A DNA stretch of 64,000 nucleotides, from the NCBI RefSeq assembly GCF_000829415.1, contig NZ_AP014637.1:1624001-1688000 (forward strand), read 5' to 3'. This document shows, piece by piece, positions 9,595-20,394 of this stretch. How positions within the stretch are numbered: position 1 is the first letter of the stretch; every line of letters starts with the position of its first letter. Origin of the DNA: Pseudomonas sp. StFLB209 (lineage in GTDB: Bacteria > Pseudomonadota > Gammaproteobacteria > Pseudomonadales > Pseudomonadaceae). The notes beneath the pieces were generated by a model. The model searched no databases and was not told where the DNA came from. It saw only the letters and a list, made by a program, of their open reading frames with translations. Both the position numbers and the translations under genes were made by a program.

Positions 9595-10842
9595 ATGGAC
9601 GCTTTCAACTACCGCGACGGCGAGCTGTTCGCGGAAGGCGTGGCGCTGTCTGCCATCGCCGAACGTTTCGGCACACCGACCTACGTTTATTCGCGCGCGC
9701 ACATCGAGGCGCAGTACAACGCCTATGCCGACGCCCTGAACGGCATGCCGCACCTGGTCTGCTTTGCAGTCAAAGCCAACTCCAACCTGGGCGTGCTCAA
9801 CGTGCTGGCCCGCCTGGGCGCCGGCTTCGACATCGTTTCGCGCGGTGAACTCGAACGCGTTCTGGCGGCTGGCGGGCGGGCTGACAAGATCGTCTTCTCC
9901 GGCGTGGGCAAGAGCCGCGACGACATGCGCCGGGCGCTGGAAGTCGGCGTGCACTGCTTCAACGTCGAGTCCACTGAAGAGCTGGAGCGCCTCCAACTGG
10001 TGGCCGCCGAGCTGGGCGTACGCGCGCCGGTATCGCTGCGGGTCAACCCGGACGTCGACGCGGGCACCCACCCTTACATTTCCACGGGCCTGAAAGAGAA
10101 CAAGTTCGGCATTGATATTGTTCAGGCCGAAGACGTCTACGTCCGCGCCTCGCAGTTGCCGAACCTGGAAGTGGTCGGCGTCGACTGCCATATCGGCTCG
10201 CAGCTGACCACCCTGGAACCGTTCATCGACGCACTGGACCGCCTGCTGGATCTGGTCGACCGGCTGGGTGATTGCGGTATCCACTTGCGCCATATCGACC
10301 TGGGCGGTGGCCTGGGCGTGCGTTATCGCGATGAAGAACCGCCGCTGGCCCAGGATTATATCCAGGCGGTGCGCAAGCGCCTTGAAGGCCGTGACCTGGG
10401 CCTGGTATTCGAGCCAGGCCGTTTCATTGTCGCCAACGCCGGCGCCTTGCTGACCCGTGTCGAGTACCTCAAGCACACCGAGCACAAGGACTTTGCCATT
10501 GTCGATGCGGCAATGAACGACTTGATCCGCCCGGCCCTGTATCAGGCCTGGATGGACGTTTCGGCGGTGCAGCCGCGTGACAGCGCGACCCGTCCTTACG
10601 ACATCGTCGGCCCGATCTGCGAAACCGGCGATTTCCTCGCCAAAGACCGCGAGCTGGCCCTGGCTGAAGGCGACCTGCTGGCCGTACGCTCGGCAGGCGC
10701 CTATGGTTTTGTCATGAGTTCGAACTACAACACCCGTGGCCGCGCCGCCGAGGTGCTGGTCGATGGCAATCAGGCGCATGAAGTGCGCCGCCGCGAAACC
10801 CTGACCGAGTTGTTCGCCGGCGAAAGCCTGCTGCCGGAGTAA
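9595..10842 (+). CDS. lysA: Diaminopimelate decarboxylase
   Basis: 415 aa. A PLP enzyme converting meso-diaminopimelate to lysine. FAVKANSN carries the Schiff-base Lys60; further family marks are [10 protein letters not shown], the glycine run [21 protein letters not shown] and [10 protein letters not shown] near the C-terminus. It follows lptM by nine bases and precedes dapF by three, so lptM-lysA-dapF is one transcription unit. Confidence 0.97.
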   Translation: MDAFNYRDGELFAEGVALSAIAERFGTPTYVYSRAHIEAQYNAYADALNGMPHLVCFAVKANSNLGVLNVLARLGAGFDIVSRGELERVLAAGGRADKIVFSGVGKSRDDMRRALEVGVHCFNVESTEELERLQLVAAELGVRAPVSLRVNPDVDAGTHPYISTGLKENKFGIDIVQAEDVYVRASQLPNLEVVGVDCHIGSQLTTLEPFIDALDRLLDLVDRLGDCGIHLRHIDLGGGLGVRYRDEEPPLAQDYIQAVRKRLEGRDLGLVFEPGRFIVANAGALLTRVEYLKHTEHKDFAIVDAAMNDLIRPALYQAWMDVSAVQPRDSATRPYDIVGPICETGDFLAKDRELALAEGDLLAVRSAGAYGFVMSSNYNTRGRAAEVLVDGNQAHEVRRRETLTELFAGESLLPE

Positions 10843-10845
10843 CCC

Positions 10846-11676
10846 ATGCTGCTGCGTTTTACCAAAATGCACGGGCTGGGCAATGACTTCATGGTTCTGG
10901 ACCTGGTCAGTCAGCACGCGCACATCCAGCCCAAGCACGCCAAGCAATGGGGTGACCGGCATACCGGCATCGGCTTCGATCAACTGCTGATCGTCGAGGC
11001 ACCGAGCAACCCGGACGTGGACTTTCGTTACCGGATCTTCAACTCCGATGGTTCCGAGGTCGAGCAGTGCGGCAACGGTGCGCGCTGCTTCGCGCGCTTC
11101 GTGCTGGACAAGCGCCTGACCGCCAAACGCAGGATCCGCGTCGAGACCAAGAGCGGGGTCATCGAGCTGGACGTCCGCAATGACGGCCAGATCAGCGTCG
11201 ACATGGGCCCGCCACGGCTGGTTCCCGAGCAGATCCCGTTCCAGGCGCCGCAACAGGCCAGCAGTTATGATCTGCAGGTCGACGGCCAGACCGTGCAACT
11301 GGCGGCCATATCAATGGGCAACCCGCACGCGGTACTTCGCGTTGAAGACATCAACAAGGCCCCGGTGCATGAGCTGGGACCGAAGATCGAACACCACCCG
11401 CGCTTCCCGGCCAGGGTCAATGTTGGTTTCCTGCATGTCGTAGACCGCCAGCGCGCGCAGTTGCGCGTCTGGGAGCGTGGCGCCGGGGAAACCCAGGCCT
11501 GCGGTACCGGTGCCTGTGCAGCCGCCGTCGCAGCCATCAGTCAGGGCTGGATGGATTCGCCGGTCATGATTGATCTGCCCGGTGGCCGCCTGAGTATCGA
11601 ATGGGCCGGGCCGGGCCAACCGGTGTTGATGACCGGGCCGGCGGTACGGGTCTACGAGGGTCAGGTTCGTCTATGA
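10846..11676 (+). CDS. dapF: Diaminopimelate epimerase
   Basis: 276 aa, normal length. Interconverts LL- and meso-diaminopimelate for lysine and peptidoglycan. The two catalytic cysteines are visible: Cys75 in [10 protein letters not shown] and Cys219 in [11 protein letters not shown]. The N-terminus [18 protein letters not shown] is typical. It lies 3 bp after lysA and is followed by the DUF484 gene after 13 bp. Confidence 0.97.
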   Translation: MLLRFTKMHGLGNDFMVLDLVSQHAHIQPKHAKQWGDRHTGIGFDQLLIVEAPSNPDVDFRYRIFNSDGSEVEQCGNGARCFARFVLDKRLTAKRRIRVETKSGVIELDVRNDGQISVDMGPPRLVPEQIPFQAPQQASSYDLQVDGQTVQLAAISMGNPHAVLRVEDINKAPVHELGPKIEHHPRFPARVNVGFLHVVDRQRAQLRVWERGAGETQACGTGACAAAVAAISQGWMDSPVMIDLPGGRLSIEWAGPGQPVLMTGPAVRVYEGQVRL

Positions 11677-11689
11677 GTGAGCAAATGCG

Positions 11690-12421
11690 ATGACCGATCA
11701 GCCTCCAGCTTCAACCCTAGTCGAGCAGCCATCCACTGCGGATGCGCGGCTCAATCCTGAAGCGGAGGCGGTCATCGCCTACCTGCTTCAGCACCCGGAG
11801 TTTTTCTCCGAGCACGACGAACTGCTGGTAAGCATGCGCATCCCGCACCAGCGCGGCGACAGCGTGTCGCTGGTCGAACGCCAGCTCAAGCTGCTGCGCG
11901 AACGCAACATCGAGATGCGTCACCGGCTGTCACAGTTGATGGATGTCGCCCGCGACAACGACCGGCTATTTGAAAAGACCCGACGCCTGAACCTGACGCT
12001 GATGGACGCCGGCAGCCTCGAAGAGCTGATCATGGCCGTCGAAGACAGCCTGCGCCACGACTTTCAGGTGCCCTTTGTCAGCCTGATCCTGTTTGGCGAC
12101 AACGGCATGCCAGTCGGCCGCTGGATCAGCAGCAGCGAAGCGCAGAAGGCCATCGGCGGGCTGATGGGCGACAAGGCTGTGTGCGGCGCACTGCGCGATC
12201 ACGAGCTGGCATTTCTGTTCGGTGCCGAACCCGCCAAAGAAGTCGGCTCTACCGCGCTGGTGACCCTCAATCATCAGGGCCTGCATGGCGTGCTGGCCAT
12301 CGGCAGCCGTGACCCGCAGCATTACAAGAGTTCCGTGGGCACGCTGTTTCTAGGCTATATCGGCGAAGTGCTGAGCCGTCTGTTGCCGCGCTTCACTCAT
12401 GCCTTGCGCTCGGTGCGCTGA
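11690..12421 (+). CDS. DUF484 family protein
   Basis: 243 aa. DUF484 (YigA-like) proteins have a GAF-like fold and lie between dapF and xerC, as here. Visible: a short helical N-terminus ([20 protein letters not shown]), a charged coiled-coil stretch ([20 protein letters not shown], ~65-84), then a GAF-like domain with [19 protein letters not shown]. Function is not established. Its stop is followed after two bases by the xerC start. Confidence 0.88.
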   Translation: MTDQPPASTLVEQPSTADARLNPEAEAVIAYLLQHPEFFSEHDELLVSMRIPHQRGDSVSLVERQLKLLRERNIEMRHRLSQLMDVARDNDRLFEKTRRLNLTLMDAGSLEELIMAVEDSLRHDFQVPFVSLILFGDNGMPVGRWISSSEAQKAIGGLMGDKAVCGALRDHELAFLFGAEPAKEVGSTALVTLNHQGLHGVLAIGSRDPQHYKSSVGTLFLGYIGEVLSRLLPRFTHALRSVR

Positions 12422-12423
12422 GA

Positions 12424-13323
12424 TTGGAACAGCAACTGCAAGCCTACTGCGAGCATCTGCGCAGTGAGCGTCAGGTGTCACCGCTCACCCTGCTGGCTTA
12501 TCGCCGCGACCTGGACAAGGTCCTGGCCTTCTGCCAGAAACAGGCGCTCGGCGACTGGAGCGCTCTGGACATTGCGTTGCTGCGCAGCTTTATCGCCCGC
12601 CAGCATCAGCAAGGCCAGTCTTCACGCAGCCTGGCGCGCCTGTTGTCGGCCGTGCGCGGGCTGTATCAGTATCTGAACCGTGAAGGCCTGTGCCAGCACG
12701 ACCCGGCGGGCGGCCTGGCGCCCCCCAAAGGCGAACGGCGACTGCCCAAGGCCCTTGACACCGACCGTACAGCGCAACTGCTCGATGGCGCGGTGGAAGA
12801 CGATTTTCTGGCCCGTCGCGATCAGGCCATCATGGAGTTGTTCTACTCCTCAGGCCTACGCCTCTCGGAGTTGACCGGCCTGGACACCGACCAGTTGGAC
12901 CTTGCCGATGGCCTGGTACAAGTGCTGGGCAAAGGCAGCAAGACCCGGGTTCTGCCAATCGGCAGCAAGGCGCGTCAGGCGCTGGACGAGTGGCTCAAGC
13001 TGCGCGCCCTGGCCAACCCGCGCGACAACGCGGTGTTCATCAGCCAACAGGGCAAACGCCTGGGCCAGCGCGCGGTGCAGGTGCGCCTCAAGGCCGCCGG
13101 CGAGCGCGAACTGGGCCAGAATTTGCACCCGCACATGCTGCGCCACTCCTTCGCCAGCCACGTGCTGGAGTCCTCCCAGGACCTGCGTGCGGTGCAGGAG
13201 CTGCTCGGCCATGCCGACATCAGCACCACGCAAATCTACACTCATCTGGACTTCCAGCACCTGGCCACCGTGTACGACAGCGCCCATCCACGGGCCAAAC
13301 GCAAAGGCAATGCCCATGATTAA
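12424..13323 (+). CDS. xerC: Site-specific tyrosine recombinase XerC
   Basis: 299 aa, TTG start two bases after the DUF484 stop. With XerD it resolves chromosome dimers at dif. Catalytic residues of the tyrosine recombinase family are all present: Arg146 (SSGLRLSEL), Lys170 (LGKGSKTR), His237/Arg240 ([12 protein letters not shown]), His263 ([11 protein letters not shown]) and Tyr272 (IYTHLD). The N-terminal SAM-like core-binding domain spans ~1-90. Its 3' end overlaps the HAD gene by 8 bp. Confidence 0.96.
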   Translation: MEQQLQAYCEHLRSERQVSPLTLLAYRRDLDKVLAFCQKQALGDWSALDIALLRSFIARQHQQGQSSRSLARLLSAVRGLYQYLNREGLCQHDPAGGLAPPKGERRLPKALDTDRTAQLLDGAVEDDFLARRDQAIMELFYSSGLRLSELTGLDTDQLDLADGLVQVLGKGSKTRVLPIGSKARQALDEWLKLRALANPRDNAVFISQQGKRLGQRAVQVRLKAAGERELGQNLHPHMLRHSFASHVLESSQDLRAVQELLGHADISTTQIYTHLDFQHLATVYDSAHPRAKRKGNAHD

Positions 13324-14008
13324 GCTGATCACCTTCGACCTGGACGACACGCTCTGGGATAACGCCCCGGCCATTGCCGGCGCCGAAACCCTGCTGCGCG
13401 ACTGGCTGATTGAACACGCACCGCGCCTTGGGCCAGTACCGGTCGAGCACCTGTGGGAAATCCGCACCCGGCTGATCAACGCCGAGCCCGGCCTCAAGCA
13501 CCGGATCAGCGCCCTGCGCCGCAAAGTGCTGTTTCATGCCCTGCGCGACGTGGGTTACGACGAAGACCAGGCACTGGACCTGGCCGAGCGCAGCTTCGAA
13601 GCGTTTCTCCATGGCCGCCATCAGGTGCAGGTGTTCCCGGAGGTCCAGCCGACCCTGGAAATCCTTGCCAAGACCTATGCACTGGGCGTGATCACCAACG
13701 GCAACGCCGATGTGCGGCGCCTGGGCCTGGCCGACTACTTCAGGTTTGTGCTGTGCGCCGAGGACCTGGGCATCGGCAAACCCGACCCCGCACCGTTTCG
13801 CGAGGCGCTGCGCCGCGCCAACTGCGAGGCAGACCACGCGGTGCATATCGGTGACCACCCGGACGATGACATTGGCGGCGCCCAGCGCGCCGGGCTCAAA
13901 ACCATCTGGTTCAACCCGCAGGGCAAGGTCTGGGAAGCCACCCATCGTCCGGATGCAGAGATCCATAACCTGTCGCAATTGCCCGAGGTGCTGGCTCGCT
14001 GGGGCTGA
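13316..14008 (+). CDS. HAD-superfamily hydrolase (YigB-like)
   Basis: 230 aa from ATG 13316 ([15 protein letters not shown]); an in-frame ATG six bases earlier is possible. HAD motif I is DLDDT, motif II is VITNGNA, motif III/IV are GIGKPDP and [13 protein letters not shown]. YigB-type enzymes dephosphorylate FMN to riboflavin and other small phosphates. The dapF-DUF484-xerC-HAD order matches the E. coli dapF-yigA-xerC-yigB order, which favours that assignment. Substrate is unverified. Confidence 0.9.
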   Translation: MIKLITFDLDDTLWDNAPAIAGAETLLRDWLIEHAPRLGPVPVEHLWEIRTRLINAEPGLKHRISALRRKVLFHALRDVGYDEDQALDLAERSFEAFLHGRHQVQVFPEVQPTLEILAKTYALGVITNGNADVRRLGLADYFRFVLCAEDLGIGKPDPAPFREALRRANCEADHAVHIGDHPDDDIGGAQRAGLKTIWFNPQGKVWEATHRPDAEIHNLSQLPEVLARWG

Positions 14009-14044
14009 CGAATTAGCGCCGCCGCGTCACAACTGCGATTGCAC

Positions 14045-14108
14045 GAGGGGCCGGCGACGCTGCGCTTTAGCGGCGAAAAGCTTCGCAGCTAAAGCTGCTC
14101 CTGCGAGG
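14045..14108. repeat. REP-like palindromic element
   Basis: The stretch GGCCGGCGACGCTGCGCTTT through AGCTAAAGCTGCTCCTGCGA has inverted arms GCTGCGCTTTAGC / GCTAAAGCTGC around GGCGAAAAGCTTCGCA. This is a familiar putida/fluorescens REP type. It lies between the HAD gene and the terminator shared with sutA. Confidence 0.65.
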
Positions 14109-14131
14109 GCCATGCGCGGATCACAGGCAAG

Positions 14132-14160
14132 AAAAAGCCCGCAGCGACAGCGGGCTTTTT
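14132..14160. terminator. Bidirectional rho-independent terminator
   Basis: AAAAAGCCCGC-AGCGACA-GCGGGCTTTTT: a strong stem with A and T tracts on either side, placed between the convergent HAD gene (plus) and sutA (minus). It should end both transcripts. Confidence 0.92.
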
Positions 14161-14178
14161 CTTTACGCTCAAGACGCC

Positions 14179-14511
14179 TCAGATAGGGCGGCTGCCGTAC
14201 TTGTTGTCCGGCTTCTTGGGCGGGTCGGCCACCACATTGGCCTCGACTTCCTGCACTTTGCCGCCACGAGAGAGAAACTCTTCCATGGCGCGTGCCAGAG
14301 CGTCGCGATCCTTTTGTTTGGCCTCGATGCTGGGCAGTTCATCGACCGATACTGCAGCCTTGGACTTGCCTTTGGCAGGCGCGGCCGTAACTTCGCCGCC
14401 ATCATCAGCATCAGGAGCGTCGTCTTCAGGCGCTGCGCTGAGCTCCTCGCCTTCGTCCTCGCCTTCCAGGTCGTCTACCAGATCATCGTTATCGTTGTCG
14501 TCGTCGCTCAT
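14179..14511 (-). CDS. sutA: RNA polymerase-binding regulator SutA
   Basis: 110 aa, very acidic N-terminus (MSDDDNDNDDLVDDLEGEDE) followed by a short helix (KDRDALARAMEEFLSRGG) and a flexible tail ending DNKYGSRPI. This architecture matches my recollection of SutA, a small disordered protein that binds the RNA polymerase beta subunit and tunes expression in slow-growing Pseudomonas. No other domain is visible. The gene has its own terminator downstream. Confidence 0.88.
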   Translation of the reverse strand: MSDDDNDNDDLVDDLEGEDEGEELSAAPEDDAPDADDGGEVTAAPAKGKSKAAVSVDELPSIEAKQKDRDALARAMEEFLSRGGKVQEVEANVVADPPKKPDNKYGSRPI

Positions 14512-14606
14512 GTTCTACCTCATGACTTGCGAAAGCAGATTAGTTATAGCTCAGCAACCCGGAAAATCGAGCCGCCGTGAGAACCAGCAGCCGCTCAAAC
14601 CAGCGG

Positions 14607-15032
14607 CTATTCCCGCTCACCCTGAAGGGTGGCCAGGACCCGGCGAGCACCACCGCGATCACGATGCTCACCGAGATAAACACCTTGCCATGTACCCAGC
14701 GCCAAACGTCCGGCCGTCACCGGCAAAATCAACTGGCAGCCTAGCAAACTGGCCTTGAAGTGCGCCGGCAGGTCATCAGGACCTTCATCGTTGTGTTCGA
14801 AGCCCGCCACACCCTGAGGCACCAGGCGGTTGAAAAATCGCTCGAAGTCACGACGCACAGCCGGGTCGGCGTTTTCGTTGACGGTCAACGACGCCGAGGT
14901 ATGTTGCAACCACAGATGCAGCAATCCGACCCGACACTCCCGTAGCCCGGACACGCCGGCAACGATCTCATCGGTGACCAGGTGAAACCCGCGCGACCGC
15001 TCTCGCAGGGTGACCACTGATTGCTGCCACAT
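14607..15032 (-). CDS. YjbQ/UPF0047 family (secondary thiamine-phosphate synthase-like)
   Basis: 141 aa from ATG 15032 ([20 protein letters not shown]). The family signature [20 protein letters not shown] (~41-60) is present, as are the conserved histidines of [14 protein letters not shown] and the C-terminal [13 protein letters not shown]. Family members have weak thiamine-phosphate synthase activity in E. coli; the true role is uncertain. It lies alone between sutA and amtB. Confidence 0.9.
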   Translation of the reverse strand: MWQQSVVTLRERSRGFHLVTDEIVAGVSGLRECRVGLLHLWLQHTSASLTVNENADPAVRRDFERFFNRLVPQGVAGFEHNDEGPDDLPAHFKASLLGCQLILPVTAGRLALGTWQGVYLGEHRDRGGARRVLATLQGERE

Positions 15033-15224
15033 ACCGTTCTCCACACGTTCGGCGCGCATTCTAACTCGCCTGAGAAAAAAGCAAAGCGCCATAAACCTAC
15101 ATTACTGTCAGCAATAGCCGTTGCTGGCAAAAGTGCCGTCGAGACCGGCGCAAACGATCTATAACACTGCGTGATGCACAATCAATGACAGCATCGCAGC
15201 GCGGGTGATCCATAAATTTCAGAC

Positions 15225-15256
15225 AAAAAAAATGCCCGGCTAGCCGGGCATTTTTC
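15225..15256. terminator. Terminator of the glnK-amtB operon
   Basis: AAATGCCCGGCTAGCCGGGCATTT is a perfect palindrome with an A-run before it and a T-run after it. It lies just past the amtB stop on the minus strand and can act in both directions. Confidence 0.92.
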
Positions 15257-15265
15257 GCAGAAGGC

Positions 15266-16603
15266 TTACAGGTTGTAGCCGCGCTCGTTGTGTTGCGCAA
15301 GGTCCAGACCAACGACTTCTTCTTCTTCGTTGACCCGCAGCCCCATGACCACGTCCAGCACCTTGAGGATCACGTAGGTCACGATTGCGGTGTACACCAC
15401 GGTGAAGGCGACACCCTTGAACTGCACCCAGACCTGGGTGCCGATGTCAGTCACGGTGCCGAAGCCGCCCAGAGCAGGGGCTGCAAACACGCCAGTGAGG
15501 ATCGCACCGACGATACCGCCGACACCGTGCACGCCGAAGGCATCCAGCGAGTCGTCATAACCCAGTTTGCGCTTGAGGCTGGTGGCGCAGAAGAAACACA
15601 CCACACCCGAGACCAGGCCGATCACCAGAGCGCCCATCGGGCCTGCGGTACCGGCGGCCGGGGTGATTGCCACCAGGCCTGCCACCACACCCGAGGCGAT
15701 GCCCAGAGCACTTGGCTTGCCGTGGGTCAGCCACTCGGCGAACATCCAGCCCAACGCTGCAGCCGCGGTTGCGATCTGGGTGACCAGCATCGCCATGCCA
15801 GCGGTGCCGTTGGCGGCGGCAGCGGAGCCGGCGTTGAAGCCGAACCAGCCGATCCACAGCATGGCCGCGCCGATCAGGGTGTAACCCAGGTTGTGCGGAG
15901 CCATTGGCGTGGTCGGGTAGCCTTTACGTTTGCCCAGTACCAGGCAAGCCACCAGGCCCGCGATACCGGCATTGATGTGGACCACGGTGCCACCGGCAAA
16001 GTCCAGTACGCCCCAGTCCCACATCAGGCCACCAACACCGCCCCAGACCATGTGAGCGATCGGTGCGTAGACCAGGGTGAACCAGATGGCCATGAACACC
16101 AGCATCGCGGAGAACTTCATGCGCTCGGCGAAGGCACCGACGATCAACGCCGGCGTGATGATCGCGAAGGTCATCTGGAAGGTAATGAATACCGCCTCAG
16201 GGAACAGCGCAGCAGCGCCAGTCAGGCTCGAAGGGGTCAGGCCCGCCAGGAAGGCTTTCTCGAAGCCGCCGACAAACGAACTGAAGTTGACCACGCCTTC
16301 TTCCATGCCGGTCGTGTCGAACGCCAGGCTATAGCCGTAGACCACCCACAGGATGCTGATAAGACCGGTAATGGCAAAACACTGCATCATCACCGAGAGA
16401 ACGTTTTTCGAGCGAACCATGCCGCTGTAGAACAGTGCCAGGCCCGGAATGGTCATGAACAGGACCAGCGCGGTGGCGGTCAGCATCCATGCGGTGTCAC
16501 CGGAATTGAGTACAGGTTCTGCAGCAGGCTCAGCCGCCAGGGCCAGACCAGGTAAAGCGAGGGACAACAGGGCTCCAAGCCCTGCGAATTGACGCAGAGT
16601 CAT
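15266..16603 (-). CDS. amtB: Ammonium transporter AmtB
   Basis: 445 aa. The N-terminal signal peptide MTLRQFAGLGALLSLALPG..ALA is followed by ~11 membrane segments with Amt marks: DTAWMLTATALVLFMTIPGL, GGVGGLMWDWGVLDFAGGTV (split), HINAGIAGLVA with the pore His, and DDSLDAFGVHGVGGIVGA with the second His. It conducts ammonium across the inner membrane. Encoded 35 bp downstream of glnK, whose PII protein plugs AmtB when nitrogen is plentiful. Confidence 0.96.
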   Translation of the reverse strand: MTLRQFAGLGALLSLALPGLALAAEPAAEPVLNSGDTAWMLTATALVLFMTIPGLALFYSGMVRSKNVLSVMMQCFAITGLISILWVVYGYSLAFDTTGMEEGVVNFSSFVGGFEKAFLAGLTPSSLTGAAALFPEAVFITFQMTFAIITPALIVGAFAERMKFSAMLVFMAIWFTLVYAPIAHMVWGGVGGLMWDWGVLDFAGGTVVHINAGIAGLVACLVLGKRKGYPTTPMAPHNLGYTLIGAAMLWIGWFGFNAGSAAAANGTAGMAMLVTQIATAAAALGWMFAEWLTHGKPSALGIASGVVAGLVAITPAAGTAGPMGALVIGLVSGVVCFFCATSLKRKLGYDDSLDAFGVHGVGGIVGAILTGVFAAPALGGFGTVTDIGTQVWVQFKGVAFTVVYTAIVTYVILKVLDVVMGLRVNEEEEVVGLDLAQHNERGYNL

Positions 16604-16638
16604 AGTGTTTCTCCTGGGGCTTTAGGGGGGTTGGCGGC

Positions 16639-17073
<435 letters not shown>

Positions 17074-17398
17074 TCAGGTCGACACCGACGCCAGATAAAC
17101 GCATCTGACGATCTACTTCTCCGTTGTGCCTGCCGCACTGCATTTGTCACGTCGACTGCATCAGTGCAGGAGTCACGAAGGTCTATTGCAGAAAGCTTGC
17201 CATGTCGGAAAAAGTCACTGGATTCAGGTGGTTGTTGCCTTACAGGCCTGCAACACCTGGCATAGGCGGCCGCCGCCCGCACAATAACGGTGCATCCGTG
17301 CACACCCTTGTGCGCAATAAACGTGCATCTGACCGAGGGAAAATGCCCCACAGCAGCTCGTGCTACACTGCCAGCCCTCTTGAGTCCGGGAATTGATC

Positions 17399-17662
17399 AT
17401 GCTCGCCCCCAAAGCCCTCCTCGATGCCCTGAGCGACCACGCTTCGCGCCTGTTCAATGGCGAGACGCCGCTGCCGCGCAGCGAGTTCGAAAGCCAGTTC
17501 AAGATTGTGCTGCAAAGTGCTTTCAGCAAACTCGATCTGGTCAGCCGGGAAGAGTTCGACAGCCAGATGGCCGTCCTCGCCCGCACACGTGCGCGCCTTG
17601 AAGCACTGGAAGCCAAAGTTGCGCAACTGGAAAGCAAAATCAGCCCGACCACGCCGGACTGA
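17399..17662 (+). CDS. ubiK: Accessory factor UbiK / BMFP family (YqiC-like)
   Basis: 87 aa from ATG 17399 (MLAPKALLDALSDHASRLF). An amphipathic N-terminal helix is followed by a C-terminal coiled coil (VLARTRARLEALEAKVAQLE, 60-79), the layout of the membrane-fusogenic BMFP/YqiC family. These trimerise and assist aerobic ubiquinone synthesis with UbiJ. In Pseudomonas it lies by glnK-amtB and, often, comM; here comM is ~14 kb away. Confidence 0.85.
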   Translation: MLAPKALLDALSDHASRLFNGETPLPRSEFESQFKIVLQSAFSKLDLVSREEFDSQMAVLARTRARLEALEAKVAQLESKISPTTPD

Positions 17663-18156
17663 TCGGGGTCATGGTGCCCTTTGGCGCATGCCGGATAACG
17701 GCATGTTCGCCATCATCAACATGCCATCAACACACTAATTGCCAAGACCCTATCTATTAGAGGTCTTTATTACGGGCGTTTTCGTCTAAAATGCCCGGCT
17801 GAATCGTTCAGGCCTTGTTTCTGACGCCTCTAAAGCGCGCAGCACAGACTGCGACAGCCTGACGAAAGGGACTCGTGATCCACTGATGGGTGTGAGTTAA
17901 ACAGGCTTGCCCTGGCGCCACGACGCCAGCCAGACCTGAGCAGACAAGTGTCATCGAAGTCGCTGAAGCCAACAACTTATAAGAAGTCAGCACGGGAGGG
18001 ACATAACAATGAGGTCGATCGTTATCGATCTGGTGAGTCGCCCTTCCAGTCTTGTTGAGAACGGGTCCGGCCCCAATGGCATCTGATATGCCTGCGGCCA
18101 GGCCAGTCTCAGCCCAAGAATGGTGGGAGGACGGCATTAATCCTAGGAACTACAAC
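17663..18156. other. Intergenic region upstream of mqo
   Basis: 494 bp without a credible gene. It has a short inverted repeat (AAGACC ... GGTCTT, 17,744-17,767) followed by only a short T-run, perhaps a weak ubiK terminator, and a long mqo leader. A frame in phase with mqo opens at 18,052 but lacks a ribosome site and family resemblance before 18,157. Confidence 0.6.
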
Positions 18157-19800
18157 ATGTTTAAGAAAGTGAACACGGCCTTGCTGGGCTTGGCACTCTC
18201 GGCGGGTTTCATGTCTGCCCATGCTGCCGAAGCCAAAAAAGTGGATGTACTGCTGGTCGGCGGCGGCATCATGAGTTCGACCCTGGGTATCTGGCTTAAC
18301 GAGCTGGAGCCAGGCTGGTCGATCGAAATGGTCGAGCGCCTCGACGCGGTAGCCGAAGAAAGCTCCAACGGCTGGAACAACGCCGGTACCGGCCACTCCG
18401 CCCTGGCCGAGCTGAACTACACGCCAGAAGGCAAAGACGGCAAGATCGACATCTCCAAGGCGATCGAGATCAACGAGTCGTTCCAGATCTCCCGTCAGTT
18501 CTGGGCCTGGCAGGTCAAGAGCGGCGTGCTCAAGGACCCTCGCTCGTTCATCAACTACACACCGCACATGAGCTTCGTGTGGGGCGACGAGAACATCGCG
18601 TTCCTGAAAAAGCGCTATGAAGCGCTCAAAGCCAGCCCGCTGTTCAGCGGCATGGAATACTCCGAAGATCCGGCGCAAATCAAACAGTGGGTTCCACTGA
18701 TGATGGAAGGCCGCGACCCGAGCCAGAAGATCGCTGCCACCTGGAGCCCGATCGGTACGGACATGAACTTCGGCGAGATCACTCGCCAGTTCGTCGGCCA
18801 CCTGAAAACCAAGCCTAACTTCGACCTCAAGCTGTCCAGCGAAGTCGAAGAGATCAAGCGCAATGCCGACGGCACCTGGCGCGTGACCTACAAGAACCTC
18901 AAAGACGGCACCGAGAACTCGACCGACGCCAAGTTCCTGTTCATCGGCGCCGGCGGTGGTGCCCTGCACCTGCTGCAGGCATCCGGTATTCCTGAAGCCC
19001 AGGAATACGCCGGCTTCCCGGTGGGTGGCTCGTTCCTGGTGACCGAAAATACCGAAATCGCCGCAGCCCACCTGGCCAAGGCCTACGGCAAGGCTTCGGT
19101 CGGTGCACCACCGATGTCGGTTCCGCACCTGGACACCCGCGTGCTCGATGGCAAGCGCGTCATCCTGTTTGGCCCATTCGCGACCTTCTCGACCAAGTTC
19201 CTGAAGAACGGCTCGTACCTGGACCTGCTGACCAGCACCAACACCCACAACATCTGGCCAATGACCAAGGTCGGCATCAAAGAGTACCCGCTGATCGAGT
19301 ACCTCGCCGGCCAGGTCATGCTGTCTGACGAAGATCGCCTGGAAGCCCTGCGCGAATACTTCCCGAACGCCAAGCAAGAAGACTGGCGTCTGTGGCAAGC
19401 CGGCCAGCGCGTACAGATCATCAAGCGTGATGAAGAAAAAGGCGGCGTGCTGAAACTCGGCACCGAGATCGTTGCATCCAAAGACGGCAGCATCGCCGGC
19501 CTGCTGGGCGCATCGCCAGGTGCTTCGACTGCAGCGCCAATCATGCTGAGCGTGCTGGAGAAGGTCTTCAAAGACAAAGTCGCCACCCCGGCCTGGCAGG
19601 AAAAGCTGCACCAGATCGTGCCTAGCTATGGCACCAAGCTCAACAGCAGCCCTGAAGCAGTTGCCAAAGAGTGGGCCTACACCGCTGAAGTGCTGCAACT
19701 GCCGACCCCGCCGGCAGTGAACGGCAACACTGCAGTTGCCCCGGCAGCAACACCGGCCAAGCCACGTGAGAGCAACGCAGCGACCGATATGGCGCTGTAA
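18157..19800 (+). CDS. mqo: Malate:quinone oxidoreductase
   Basis: 547 aa. Oxidises malate to oxaloacetate with electrons to quinone; FAD enzyme. The dinucleotide fold is [19 protein letters not shown] (~27-45); [20 protein letters not shown] is the family signature. Unusually for a cytoplasm-facing enzyme, the N-terminus [20 protein letters not shown] reads like a signal peptide ending AHA-AEA, and there is a Pro/Ala-rich tail ([13 protein letters not shown]). This form is known to me in Pseudomonas Mqo proteins. A strong terminator follows. Confidence 0.94.
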   Translation: MFKKVNTALLGLALSAGFMSAHAAEAKKVDVLLVGGGIMSSTLGIWLNELEPGWSIEMVERLDAVAEESSNGWNNAGTGHSALAELNYTPEGKDGKIDISKAIEINESFQISRQFWAWQVKSGVLKDPRSFINYTPHMSFVWGDENIAFLKKRYEALKASPLFSGMEYSEDPAQIKQWVPLMMEGRDPSQKIAATWSPIGTDMNFGEITRQFVGHLKTKPNFDLKLSSEVEEIKRNADGTWRVTYKNLKDGTENSTDAKFLFIGAGGGALHLLQASGIPEAQEYAGFPVGGSFLVTENTEIAAAHLAKAYGKASVGAPPMSVPHLDTRVLDGKRVILFGPFATFSTKFLKNGSYLDLLTSTNTHNIWPMTKVGIKEYPLIEYLAGQVMLSDEDRLEALREYFPNAKQEDWRLWQAGQRVQIIKRDEEKGGVLKLGTEIVASKDGSIAGLLGASPGASTAAPIMLSVLEKVFKDKVATPAWQEKLHQIVPSYGTKLNSSPEAVAKEWAYTAEVLQLPTPPAVNGNTAVAPAATPAKPRESNAATDMAL

Positions 19801-19831
19801 GGCGGCACATTGTTGCGACTGCTACATCCCG

Positions 19832-19868
19832 AGCCCCGTCAGGCCTTGCCTGGCGGGGCTTGTTTTTT
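19832..19868 (+). terminator. mqo terminator
   Basis: AGCCCCGTCAGGC-CTT-GCCTGGCGGGGCT, then TGTTTTTTT. Long GC-rich stem with one internal mismatch and a T-tract, 30 bp after the mqo stop. Confidence 0.93.
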
Positions 19869-20394
19869 TGCCGTAAACGCTGCCAGGGCCGGGCGACGGA
19901 AAAATGTTACAGCCGTCGTTACCCGGTAACAGTCGCGCAATGTCCAGCCAACGCCAATCACGATGACACGCTCGAACTAGAGCGACCAAAGCCCAACTAA
20001 GAAAACCTCATCACACAACAAAAGAAAAGTTACCATTCTACTCACGCACTAACCCGCCACGATTCAGTCCCTCGCCAATAAAACCTTTAAAGCCAACCAA
20101 CAGACTCATTAACCCACTGAGTTAACTGGATTTATTATAAAACCTGACTATCTATTGGCGCTCTTTCAAGCTCTTTTGTGCGCGCACTTAGGCACTATCA
20201 ACCATGAACGGGATAGCGTGAAAGAGTGCTCACTTTTGCCAAAAAAGTCATACGACAACACACCAATAAACTGCTAGGCTGCTTCTCGCAGCGGACGTTA
20301 TTCGCTGCTAGAAGGCGATAAGGACGTCCGCTCGAGCAACGTGCCGGTTACCCGGTGCGTTAAATACTCAAGTTAATCAAGGATCCGATTACTT
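19869..20394. other. AT-rich region upstream of the pectate lyase gene
   Basis: About 525 bp between the mqo terminator and the pectate lyase gene with no gene. It becomes AT-rich around 19,980-20,270, unlike its surroundings, as expected for a regulated promoter region. I see no operator I can name. Confidence 0.6.

Noticed and set aside
9592..11298. 568-codon antisense frame across lysA and dapF
   Set aside because: Shadow of two well-supported genes; composition is low-complexity with no recognisable domain.
15290..16555. 421-codon plus-strand frame across amtB
   Set aside because: Antisense to the clear ammonium transporter; His/Gln-rich shadow composition.
18109..19698. 529-codon antisense frame across mqo
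   Set aside because: Shadow of mqo; no ribosome site or family resemblance.
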